Part shown: in pieces, positions 42,244-50,880 of the stretch
How positions within the stretch are numbered: the first letter of the stretch is position 1
Layout: every line of letters begins with the position of its first letter
Assembly: GCF_000350225.1 (NCBI RefSeq)
Contig: NW_005179081.1
Span: 95,460-159,459 of the forward strand
DNA: 64,000 bases
Source of the DNA: Chondrus crispus
Taxonomy: Eukaryota > Rhodophyta > Florideophyceae > Gigartinales > Gigartinaceae
Direction of reading: 5' to 3'
The notes under the pieces: generated by a model
The model's input: the letters and a program-made list of their open reading frames with translations, nothing else
Told to the model about the DNA's origin: nothing
The model's database searches: none
Position numbers and translations under genes: made by a program

Positions 42244-43783
42244 AAAATCCATTGGATCCAGGCTATCTACAGTGTCCCACAGTACTTCTTCCTCTTTGAT
42301 TGGCGTGTGAGCGACTTGATGATGAGTGACAGCCTGATCGGCGAAGTCATCATCATCGTTGAGGGTGACATTGGTGAGAATGACTTCACCGGGGTCATGT
42401 TGTGCTTGGTCGTCCGTGAAGGCAGTGAAGTCGATCTCATACGCACCTAAGGCATGTTCTGCTTGCTCGCAGAGCTCGTATAGGATTCGCTTGGCTGGTC
42501 TGGTCTGTAACATATGGCTGACATTCTTTCTGAGAGCCATAGGTTTAGGACAGCCCCTAATGAGGTGATATTTGCTTCCACAATTGTGGCAAGCACGTAT
42601 ATTACCGAAGCGACCCGTACCATTCTGGGTCTGGGCGGGGTTGTGGGAGGAACGTTGGGGAGGATATGGAGTTCTTGGATTTGAAGAAGCGAAACCAGGG
42701 CGGCGGGGGATGCCATACGTGTTCTGACGTTGAAAGTGAATACCAGGGATGGAAGGCAAGGGCTGGGTACGGGAAATGTCAAGCTGATCACGGCGGCGTC
42801 CTTCTTTCTGCTTCTGCTCTTGTAGCCAAGCGGCATCAAGGGCGGTATAGAGCTGTTGAAATGTCCAGGGGGGTATGGCAGCCAAAACTTTGTGTTAATA
42901 CACTCTTAGTCCACTCGACTCCAATCACAGCATCGTGCAGATACTCCGTTTTGTCTTGTTCCGATTGGTGCGTGGGAGGACCTTGTGGAGTATACTTTGT
43001 GATGGATTCACAAAGTTCTTCCAAAGCTTCTGAGACAGGGAATCGTTTTGTCTCCATAATTCGCGAAAGTCGGAGGTTTTGGAGGAGTTTACGAACCCTA
43101 TTCTGTCGCGTAAGACTATTAAACTCGTTATCCATGCGTGAAGCGGCTGCGTTAAAGTCTTGCGCGTTTCGGATGACGTGGGAGCGATAGAATCGCTTAG
43201 CTTCTCCATCAAAGACGTTGTGAAAGAATCGCAGCATTTGCTCATCACTGAGGTGAAAATCTTCAGCACAATCACGATAGTTGCTGATTGCATCCTGCAT
43301 GTCTTCCCCAATTTTCCCGGTATATCGGTCGTCCTTCTTGAATCGGGACGATATGTTGTGCGCAATCTTGGAGTTGGGCGGGTCATGGGACTGGGGGAAA
43401 GATTGCTGGCTTCCATGTGTAGAGCCGATGGAGGAGCTGGTGAGACTTTGGTTGGCAAGCATACGGTCTGCATTGTCCTCATAGATCATGTTAACTAGAC
43501 CGTGAGAAATGCGGTTAGTGGAGGGGTGCGCGGTGTACGACAATCCCTTAACCACTAGGTAGTCTCGGATAAGTCGATATAACACGGTGGGGCCTCGTAA
43601 CATCTCCTTTGCGTATAGAACTTCTGGGGGAAGATCAGCACGAAGGTTGCTAACACAAACATCTGAGGCAGGTTGTGGGTCCGCCATAACATGGAGAGCT
43701 ATCGTAGCCTTGATATCACATTGGATCATGGATCGTGGGTCATAGTTTGACAAAGCGTCTCGGATACCATTTAGAGTAGCCAT
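42241..43783 (-). pseudogene. Copia gag with CCHC zinc knuckle, one frameshift
   Basis: ATG 43783 opens a capsid-like region (MATLNGIRDALSNYD, IQCDIKATIALHVMADPQ). It runs to about 42,889, where a 1-nt insertion in an AAA run shifts the frame; the unshifted frame ends at 42836. The second part (to TAA at 42241) continues IPPWTFQQLYTALDAAW and has one knuckle, CHNCGSKYHLIRGC, that binds nucleic acid. Gag packages element RNA into virus-like particles. The gag stop overlaps a run of five T (GGATTTTTAAG), with pol open in the -1 frame. Confidence 0.82.
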
Positions 43784-44063
43784 ATTAAAAATTATTGCAA
43801 AGTAATAATTAAAATGGATCCGGGCTAAACGCGAATGTTGACCTCGAAAAGTGTTCCTGTGGTAGCGTGGCGAGTGTACTACGTGTAAACGTGTGGTGTT
43901 TTGTACCCGTAGCCGTATTTCAGACGTGTGTACGTTCACTAGGGCGGGACGATTACTCGTATAACAGTACTAACACGTGTGTAGTGAACTGTGTGTGCGT
44001 GTACAATAGTAGTACGCGTGTATGCGTAGTCGGTACGAACACGTGGGCGGGTGTGCGTGCGAT

Positions 44064-44160
44064 GACACGTGGTTGCGTGTGTGCGCAGTGACACGTGGTT
44101 GCGTGTGTGCGCAGTAACAGGTGGTTGCGTGTGCGCGCAGTTACACGTGGTTACGTGCAC
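44064..44160. repeat. 26-bp tandem repeat with CACGTG in copia leader
   Basis: The unit GACACGTGGTTGCGTGTGTG plus CGCAGT occurs at 44064-44089, 44090-44115 and 44116-44141 (third copy has CAGGTG), with a partial fourth. Further CACGTG hexamers flank the array, about eight in 43,960-44,290. Likely a transcription-factor binding platform. Confidence 0.85.
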
Positions 44161-44310
44161 ACTGACAGCACGTGTGTGCGTGGCGGGTAGGCACACGTGG
44201 GTCCGTGGTGCGCCAAAAAATTTGCTCTAGTGACAAGTGTCCTTTTCAAAAACTTTGAAGTAAAGAGGTTGAAACAATTTCACGTGAGTCAAAAAAAATT
44301 TACACTCTAA

Positions 44311-44985
44311 TTATTTGCGAGTAGTGCGCAATTTACGTATGGCACGATGGTGAGTAGTGCCACCGTAATGAGCGTCAGCGTCGTGCCCGTTGGCAAATCG
44401 GCGGTCACACACGTGGCAGGTGAGTTTGCGGGTAGGGTACTCTGCGACGGCTACTGCACGTCGGTGAGGCAGACCTGCCTCGTGAGAGCGGCGCTGGCGG
44501 TAGCTAGGAAAGCTTCGTGCGCACGGTTCGCAGCGGTAGACGAGGGGCCGACGGCGCGGAGGATTAGCTCGTCGATTAGCACGCTGCGTTGCGACGCGAT
44601 ATATATGTAGCGCACGACCGGTGTCGAGGTCGAATCCAGGGTCTACGGGCGCGGAGGTGTCCTCGTCCGAGGCTTCGGTAGCCTCGATGTCCACCAGACG
44701 GGGCGCCTGAAACAATGTAGAATGTGATGCGGTCGTTCCGCTGGGGGAGATCGGCGGGGTGACTGAACGGCGGGGAGGAGCAGTGGCCACGTGTTGTATT
44801 TGTGCGGCGAGGGGCGTACTTGGCGGCGAGCGATTCGGCGGCGGTGATGCGGCGGCGGAGAAAGTAGATGGCGGCGAGCGAAACGGCGGCGCGGTTACGG
44901 TTGCCTTAATGCGAGCGGCGGCGGCGGCGATGCGGCGTTCCCGAATTACGTCGGGGTGATTGGTAGGGCGCTTCACACGTGGCAT
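44311..44985 (-). CDS. C2H2 zinc-finger protein encoded in copia leader
   Basis: An intact 224-codon ORF, same strand as gag, lying between the 5' LTR and gag. The N-terminus is Ala/Pro/Arg-rich with repeated (S)PPS segments. The C-terminal half carries two C2H2 fingers: YRCEPCARSFPSYRQRRSH...H (about 150-176) and LTCHVCDRRFANGHDADAH...H (about 188-215), the second of the longer-linker type. A DNA- or RNA-binding accessory protein of the element is the simplest reading; a captured host gene is the alternative. Copia elements normally have no gene here. It has stayed open although gag and pol have decayed. Confidence 0.8.
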   Translation of the reverse strand: MPRVKRPTNHPDVIRERRIAAAAARIKATVTAPPFRSPPSTFSAAASPPPNRSPPSTPLAAQIQHVATAPPRRSVTPPISPSGTTASHSTLFQAPRLVDIEATEASDEDTSAPVDPGFDLDTGRALHIYRVATQRANRRANPPRRRPLVYRCEPCARSFPSYRQRRSHEAGLPHRRAVAVAEYPTRKLTCHVCDRRFANGHDADAHYGGTTHHRAIRKLRTTRK

Positions 44986-45041
44986 AAACTACTGCGCTGT
45001 TGCGCCAGGCGTACAGTACTTAGTACTGTAGCCCAAATGTA

Positions 45042-45087
45042 TAACGTTTACTGTAAAACTATACAGTAGTATGTACAGTAAACGTTA
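45042..45087. repeat. Perfect 14-bp stem hairpin in copia 5' leader
   Basis: TAACGTTTACTGTA (45042-45055) and its exact reverse complement (45074-45087) flank an 18-nt loop. It sits about 170 nt inside the 5' LTR, where packaging or dimerisation signals of retroelement RNA usually lie. Confidence 0.75.
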
Positions 45088-45255
45088 GGGACAAAGTAGA
45101 TTCTTGAAAAAAATCTTGATTTCCAATTCGGCGGAGTCGATAAGGCGGCCTTATTAACGATGCGCAAACGGCTTGAAACGAAGGTGAAATAAGGCAAGTC
45201 TTATCAGCGGGGCGGGGCAGGACCAAATGGGGCGGTGGTCCCTTAAACTGATCAG

Positions 45256-45685
45256 TGTCGGGAGACCGACCGGGTGGGGCGGTCCGGCGGGGTTGTCGGT
45301 ATGATAAAAAGGGGCGGTGAGGGAAGCAGCAGGCTATTGCCTCGTAACTGCGAGAGGGGACGGGTGAGCACGGTCGGGACAGTAGTTGTCGGGTTGTTGT
45401 TCAGATGGGTTCAATGTGCTGAGGTCGAAGACGAGTAGCGTCTTCGACCTGGCTTTATAGTCCTATTGGCTCTACAACAAAAGTAGGCGCACTACCATAA
45501 AAGGGAGGTTGCGCCACCCACGAAATATGTCTAAACGGTTACACCCTAAAACATGTAGAATTGTAGGTGCCACGTCCTTAAGGGACTCTATAATTGATAG
45601 CTAAATGTAGCCTACATAATCCCTGAATTGATATTGATAACATAGAAGTGTGATATCTACTGTAGTCTAGTCAATAAGTCTAACA
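45256..45685 (-). repeat. Copia LTR (5' LTR)
   Basis: 430 bp, TG...CA termini, nearly identical to 38655-39084. Confidence 0.95.
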
Positions 45686-45690
45686 CACAA
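45686..45690. repeat. Copia target-site duplication, right copy (CACAA)
   Basis: Matches 38650-38654. Confidence 0.9.
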
Positions 45691-45976
45691 GCACATCTTA
45701 ATCATTACAGGCCTCATACATAAGCATTCTATGAGACAAAACTGAGCTATGATAACTTTATTCATTATAAATGTGGTTCAATTTCCAGTTTTCCTGGGCA
45801 ATCGAAAATGGACACACCTCGAACGCGCAAACCAAGCCAAGCAGACCCGCATTACTCAATATTTTGGTTAAAACTTATGGGATTGTTACATATTTGGGCT
45901 GTATATGAAACATCCTTGGAAACTGAATATGCACTTTAATTGAATGCCGAAGGAAGCAACCATCCATATTCAGATA

Positions 45977-46002
45977 CAGAGTAAACTGTCGATATAGTGA
46001 CA
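45977..46002. repeat. Pogo-1 terminal inverted repeat, left
   Basis: A 26-bp repeat, one mismatch to 49326-49351 in reverse complement. TATAGTGAC/TACAGTGAC motifs continue inward to about 46,145. Confidence 0.9.
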
Positions 46003-46202
46003 CCCCGCTATAGTGACTTTCGTCGTTACAGTGACTACTTGGCTGCTAGGCTCCCGCCACATGTCCATTTCTGAAGCGCAATGGGCGATTTGATTTTGTA
46101 TAGTGACATGGAGCTCTACAGTGACTTTTTCGGTACAGTGACCGCCAAATTGGCCTTGTCACTGTACATGACTTACTTTTTTATTTATTTTTAGGGTGTT
46201 TC

Positions 46203-48893
46203 TCATACATCCGCGGAATCAATCGGTTCCGTTCCAACTTGGCCCAATGTCAAAGACATAAACTCACTAATCTTCCGTTGGCGTGAGGTACGCCGGCGGT
46301 GGACACCTACGTGGTCAATCTCCACATCGAGAATGGCCAGGAGATCGGCACCGCGAGATTTTTCAAGGAGCTCATGTTCATTCGCCACGAGTAACGTTAG
46401 TTCCTCTCGACGCGCCTCCACCGCTTTCTGGTAGCGCAACAATGAGGGTTTTGCCACCCGTTCGGTATTCTCCTCTTCGGAGTCGCTGTCCGGAGGGACA
46501 CTCCCTTCCGTTTCAACATTCCCCACCTCGATTGCGCTATTCACAGCCAAAGCAAGCGCGTTTGCGGCCGTGACGGGTTGGTAAATATCTACACCTGCTT
46601 CGTCATCAAAAAATGCATCCAAAGCGGCGTCATCAACCTCATCCATTACATTTAAATCAGCGAGATTCCTTACATCCTCCCGTAGCATCTCAATATTAGC
46701 ATCATCCCATCCTGTTACTTCCATTTCTGCCTCCACGTCAGTGGGTATTCCAGCATTTCCGGTATCCTTTAGCCATTGTTCTCGTGCGCTTCGCGCAGCA
46801 GCAGCACGTTGAGCACAAATGGCTTTCTCTACACTCAGGAATGAACCACGTTGCGGGCTGAAAGCCGGTTCCGCCACACCCTTACAACCGTCACGTAACT
46901 CAATCACCTGCTGCCTTTGAAAAGGTGCTAAACACCCGTAGAAAGCCATCCATTCAGCACGACCGTCTTCGGTACCATGTTCCACGCTTTGTCCATCATA
47001 GAGATGTAGTATAACGACCGTCACGCACGCGGGGAGGTTATTAACCGTGCGGCCGTGCACGGTGCACACGTGGGCGGGTGTGCCCACGTGTAGGGAGCGC
47101 GCGCGTTGACCAACCGGCCGTGGCGTCGCGCACGTGTACAGTAGCACACGTGTCGTCCGTGCAGTAGTGTACGCGTGTTACGTGTGCTCGTTAGCACACG
47201 TGTCGTCCGTGCCGTAGTCTGTAAGCAACACGCGTGTACAGTAATGCACACGTGTAGTAGCAGCGTCCGTGCGGTAGTAGTAATTATGGCGCTAGCTTTT
47301 TAATTGTGTACAGTACCCGGCACGCACTAGGCGGCAGGTACAGTACTACTGTACTGGGACAAGTGTCCGAGGCGTCCCTCTGAGGGGTTAAGACCTGACA
47401 CCCGTCCCTACCGGTAAACTGGGGCAAGCTCGCCCCCGTCCCTTTCGCTCCTATATAGGTCCGTTTCGGTTGTCTATCGCGCGCGCTGTCTTCTAACCCG
47501 TTACCCGGTCGCTCCCGTTCACGCACCACGGGGCGACTGCGCGTAACCGGCCAGTGAGCCACTTCCTTTTCGCGAGCTCGTCCGATCGGTTCAATTAGCG
47601 CGTCGCGTCCACGCCGCGTGCTCCCTCGCTATAGCCTCCGCCTCTCACCCACCCCAGGGCGGAGAGGAGTTATCCCACAAGAGACAGCGTCATAAAGGGT
47701 AACTGCCTGGTTGATTTTGAAAGGCTTTCGCTGTTCCATAGGTTGTTTCATTTGTTCATCAACAAATGTCAAAATGTGGCTGACAAGAAGGCGCCGGAAC
47801 GCACATTTGAATGAACGACCAATAGCTGCGTCCACAAGTTGTAAACAAGAGGTCATCTTTGGTGGTAGAAAAATGGAATTGTAGTTGTCATGAGGCTCAT
47901 GATCTATAGCATGAGCTGAGCAGTTGTCAACAATGCTCGTTATAGAACGACCCTGTAAACGTGCCATTGTATTGAAACCTTTCACGATGCGATTCCATAT
48001 CACCTGCGTATTCCACGCATTCGATTGGGATGTGTAAAAACTCCCAGGTCACGCAGAGGATCAAAATGACGAGGAAAGCTTCGCGGTCTATGAGATTTCC
48101 CAATAATTGTTAGAGGGGCCTTGCTCCCATCCGCGAATACAGTCAGAACAGCCGTTAGCCTATCTTTGACGCGAAAGTATGTCGCTGGTAGGGCAGTGGG
48201 GCGGATCGCCCGACTCGGAAACGATCTAAATAGAACCGCAACCTCATCTGTGTTACTGATGTCATAGATGGAGTAAATAGCCAACTGTTTCTGTATCTCA
48301 ACCTGGGCTTGTTGCAAGGTTGCCGCATCGAACAGCCCACTTTGTCCCGCATCACGCTTGCTAATAAAACCATTCCTAAACACCAAATTCGTTACCCACT
48401 GTGAGCTTGCTTTGAAACCTGTAAGGCCTTTAACCTCAGCTTCGAGTTGGGCCTTGTCCATTGATTCTGATTCGTCAACTGACGAGAGCTGCTCATTGAG
48501 TTTCTCCACCATCTTGTCTCTGATTTCCATCGCAGCGCGCTGAACGACATCCTCCTTGAACAATGACTCCCCCTGCATATAGACCATTCGATCATGCATG
48601 TATCTGTGAAGGGCAAGTTCCAATTTTGGGAAGAATCCTTGGTTTAAGCGCGTGATTTTAGCGATACGTCGCGTGTTGACGTCTAAACCCATAATATTGT
48701 TTGCTCGTTTGCGCCAAGCAAACACAGTTGGCCTCCATACGTGATACTTCTCCGCGATTTCCGCATGGGACCAGGGACGTTTGGTACTGTCGTTGACCTT
48801 TGCGGGTCCCAATGATCCATCACTCTTTGCTCCAAGCAAGTCAAGGGCTTCTTTCTTCGTTTTCAAAGGGGTTTGTTGGCGTTTCGGAGCCAT
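46203..48893 (-). pseudogene. Pogo-1 transposase (DDE_1, pogo/Tigger), frameshifted and split by LTR
   Basis: ATG 48893 begins an N-terminal helix-turn-helix (RPWSHAEIAEKYHVWRPTV). The catalytic core follows: first Asp in YDISNTDEVAVLF, then DGSKAPLTIIGKSHRP. A 1-nt shift at the T5 run near 48,018 breaks the frame. The next frame (to 47,685) has SIVDNCSAHAIDH (second Asp) and LQLVDAAIGRSFK (third Asp), the DDxD layout of pogo-like elements. A solo LTR plus its duplication (47006-47684) then interrupts. After it the protein resumes (AWNMVPKTVVLNGW), with further shifts, into an acidic tail ending at 46203. Not functional as is. Confidence 0.85.
47006..47679 (+). repeat. Solo LTR of a Gypsy-2-related family
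   Basis: 674 bp, TGTAGTATAACG...AGTTATCCCACA, flanked by AGAGA duplications (47001-47005 and 47680-47684). Its ends and several internal blocks (for example GGGACAAGTGTCC and GGGGTTAAGACC) match the Gypsy-2 LTR, so it is a diverged relative. It has a TATATA at 47452-47457 and six CACGTG hexamers. With no internal domain present, it was left by LTR-LTR recombination. Confidence 0.9.
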
Positions 48894-49325
48894 GGCGAGA
48901 GAGGGATGTGAAAGACGTAAGCAACAGAATGACGAACAGAATGACCAACAGAGAGTTGTAACACCATCACAGGATGTTTAATTCAATAAATGATAAACAG
49001 TTGGTGCACTTCAGGGCTTCAGAAGGTGTCCCATTGCAACGTTTATAGAGTATTGAGGCTTATTGTTGTGCATCGTTTAATTATCGTTGTGCTACAACGG
49101 TCTGCGAAGGATTGGGAATGCTCAATAATGGCTATGGAGAGATCGTAAACGACTCTGTCGTTTGCTAGTGGGGAATGAGTATCCGTTGCAGGAACTGAGC
49201 TCAAAAAAAGAATCCGTTACGCCTCACCAGCTCAGATTCCAACCTACACGTGGCCACTTTGCAAGCCCTACAGTGACTCACCCGCTACAGTGACTCTGCC
49301 ATCAATTTCGGGCCGCCACAAATTT

Positions 49326-49351
49326 TGTCACTATATCGAGAGTTTACTCTG
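49326..49351. repeat. Pogo-1 terminal inverted repeat, right
   Basis: Reverse complement of 45977-46002 with one mismatch, followed by TA. Confidence 0.9.
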
Positions 49352-49367
49352 TATCGAGGGTTCACTG

Positions 49368-50155
49368 TATAAGCAACAAATGGCTTCAGATAGGATCACG
49401 TTGTAGCCGTTTTTCCTGGACGTTTGCATTGTCTATTACTATTGTATGACCTCTATGACTTGCTTTTCATTCATGATTTAAGTGGCTGATCACCGACTGA
49501 CCGTAGAAGCGGGGAGCGACATGGGAGCGACCCCCGAGTCCCCACATATCCGCTGAGCCCATTTCAGCGAGTACCTCCACTCTAGGGCACTTCCGGCGCA
49601 CAGTTTTCGTCACAGAATCTCATCATTCTTCGCTACTGTATGCTGCTTACATTTCTTTCCCCGGGGGACTGAATTGCTACGACAATTGAGTAGGAATTGC
49701 CGCTCCCTTGTTCTCGCAATTATAGAGGACTGTATACAGGATATCTAAACATGCACTTCATGCAATTATCGAGGACTGTGTATTAGGTATCTGAACATGC
49801 AGTTCACGTAATTGTCGAGGGCTGTATGCAGAATATCTGAACATGCGGTTGAGTTCTGCGTACAGTAGTCTCTCTTTGAAAGAATGACCCGCAAAAGAAT
49901 ATTCTTTTTAGTAGAATACATACACTGTTTCCCGTCCTGGGAATGCCCAAAACAACCCTATTTTCATGACATTTATTCCTATACTGTACGACATAAGGAT
50001 ATAGTATTTCGAATGTCGCTTTATCCCATGGAGTACAGTGTGTAGAAGGGAACGTATTTTGGTCCTCTAAAACGGCCAAACAGAAGTCCGAGATCTGCTT
50101 GGTATACCCTTCCAGAGTGGTCAAATTTGGAAATCGTTTCTGCAACGTACGATTA
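49368..50155. other. Intergenic DNA between transposons
   Basis: Holds a 46-bp tandem repeat (listed separately). A minus-strand frame at 49804-50322 runs out of the Gypsy-2 LTR into this DNA and is not credible as a gene. Confidence 0.4.
49719..49856. repeat. 46-bp tandem repeat, three copies
   Basis: Units start at 49719, 49765 and 49811, each opening ATTRT(A/C)GAGG and containing TATCTRAACATGC. All three are exactly 46 bp, diverged by several substitutions each. Confidence 0.85.
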
Positions 50156-50160
50156 CAGCC
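50156..50160. repeat. Gypsy-2 target-site duplication, left copy (CAGCC)
   Basis: CAGCC before the left LTR recurs at 61612-61616. Confidence 0.9.
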
Positions 50161-50753
50161 TGTGGTACAACTCCACACCGCGACCCCCGGTGGGAGATGA
50201 GAACCGCCGAGACGGGCGGTTACTACTGTAGTAATCGTGCACGCGCCCTCTGCGAGCACAGTAGTACCTCCACAGCGTACACGTGACACAACCGTTGGCG
50301 CCGGTCGTGGCCACGGGCACACGTGTGCGACCCATCCGGTAAGTAATTAGCAATTAGCGGTTAATGGCACAAATTAGCCAATTTAGTACAGTAGCTGGTA
50401 TACAGTATGTAACAGCTACTGTAGCGGGACAGGTGTCCTGGCGTCCCACTTAGGGGTTAAGACCGGGGGCACCTGCCCCGTTCCAGTAAACGGGGGCAGA
50501 CTCGCCTCCCTTCCCTTTACGGCTTTTTGCTAACTCCGTCCGGTTTTACCTCTAAGTCTCAGGCTTTTAACCCGTGACCGGCCGTCCGGATCTACCACCA
50601 CCGACCGGCTGCGCGTCACCGGCCACGTGAGCCTTCCCTCTCTTCGAGTCCTTCCGTACGGTTTGCGCTCGCGTGGGTTACCCAGCGGCGCGCGCTCCCT
50701 TACCGCTAACCCCCCTCGTTCCGAGTGGTCGGGACGAAGGTAGTTATACCACA
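50161..50753 (+). repeat. Gypsy-2 5' LTR
   Basis: 593 bp, TGTGGTACAACTCC...AGTTATACCACA, with three CACGTG hexamers and several TACTGTA/TACAGTA motifs. Confidence 0.96.
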
Positions 50754-50775
50754 TTTTGGTACTCTTGTGGAGGGT
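50754..50775 (+). other. Gypsy-2 primer-binding site
   Basis: TTT then TGGTACTCTTGTGGAGG directly after the LTR. TGG at its start fits pairing to a tRNA CCA end; the tRNA is not identified. Confidence 0.5.
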
Positions 50776-50880
50776 ATAACTACAGAGGTTGAGCCCGCAC
50801 TGGATCGCCAGCGCGAGCAACTACCGATCGGATTGAAAGAGGTCGAAAATCACCGCGTCGATCGCCAGTGATCATCGACG

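Larger units (their letters stand above)
38655..45685 (-). mobile_element. Ty1/copia LTR retrotransposon with leader zinc-finger ORF
   Basis: A 7.03-kb element on the minus strand with 430-bp LTRs, a CACAA duplication and a purine-rich tract beside the 3' LTR. Order from the 5' (right) LTR: a 1.5-kb leader holding a C2H2 zinc-finger ORF and CACGTG-rich repeats, gag with CCHC knuckle, protease, integrase, reverse transcriptase, RNase H. This PR-IN-RT-RH order defines copia. The two LTRs differ at a few positions (for example 38829, 38857 and 38869 areas), so the insertion is young. gag carries a 1-nt frameshift and pol three in-frame TAG codons, so this copy is not autonomous as it stands. Confidence 0.93.
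45977..49351 (-). mobile_element. Pogo-1: full-length pogo/Tigger DNA transposon
   Basis: Terminal inverted repeats of 26 bp (45977-46002 and 49326-49351; CAGAGTAAACTSTCGATATA with one mismatch) are flanked by TA duplications (45975-45976, 49352-49353). The subterminal regions on both sides hold repeated TATAGTGAC/TACAGTGAC motifs. The transposase gene runs on the minus strand and is decayed. A gypsy solo LTR interrupts it. The element landed inside the right repeat of an older MITE. Confidence 0.92.
38516..49367. mobile_element. Outer Tigger/pogo-type MITE split by later insertions
   Basis: The left inverted repeat at 38516 reads CAGTGAACCCTCGCTATCTG, preceded by TA. The matching right repeat is found by joining ...ATTCAGATA (ending 45976) to TCGAGGGTTCACTG (49354-49367), followed by TA. 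The element's own sequence is therefore 38516-38654, 45691-45976 and 49354-49367, about 0.44 kb, and is non-coding. A copia element sits in its interior and a pogo element in its right repeat. This makes it the oldest layer of the stack. Confidence 0.75.

Noticed and set aside
46203..47147. 314-codon frame read as one protein
   Set aside because: Its first part is solo-LTR sequence; only the portion below about 47,000 belongs to the Pogo-1 transposase.
49804..50322. 172-codon minus-strand frame
   Set aside because: It starts inside the Gypsy-2 LTR and runs into flanking DNA across the insertion point, so it cannot be an ancestral gene.
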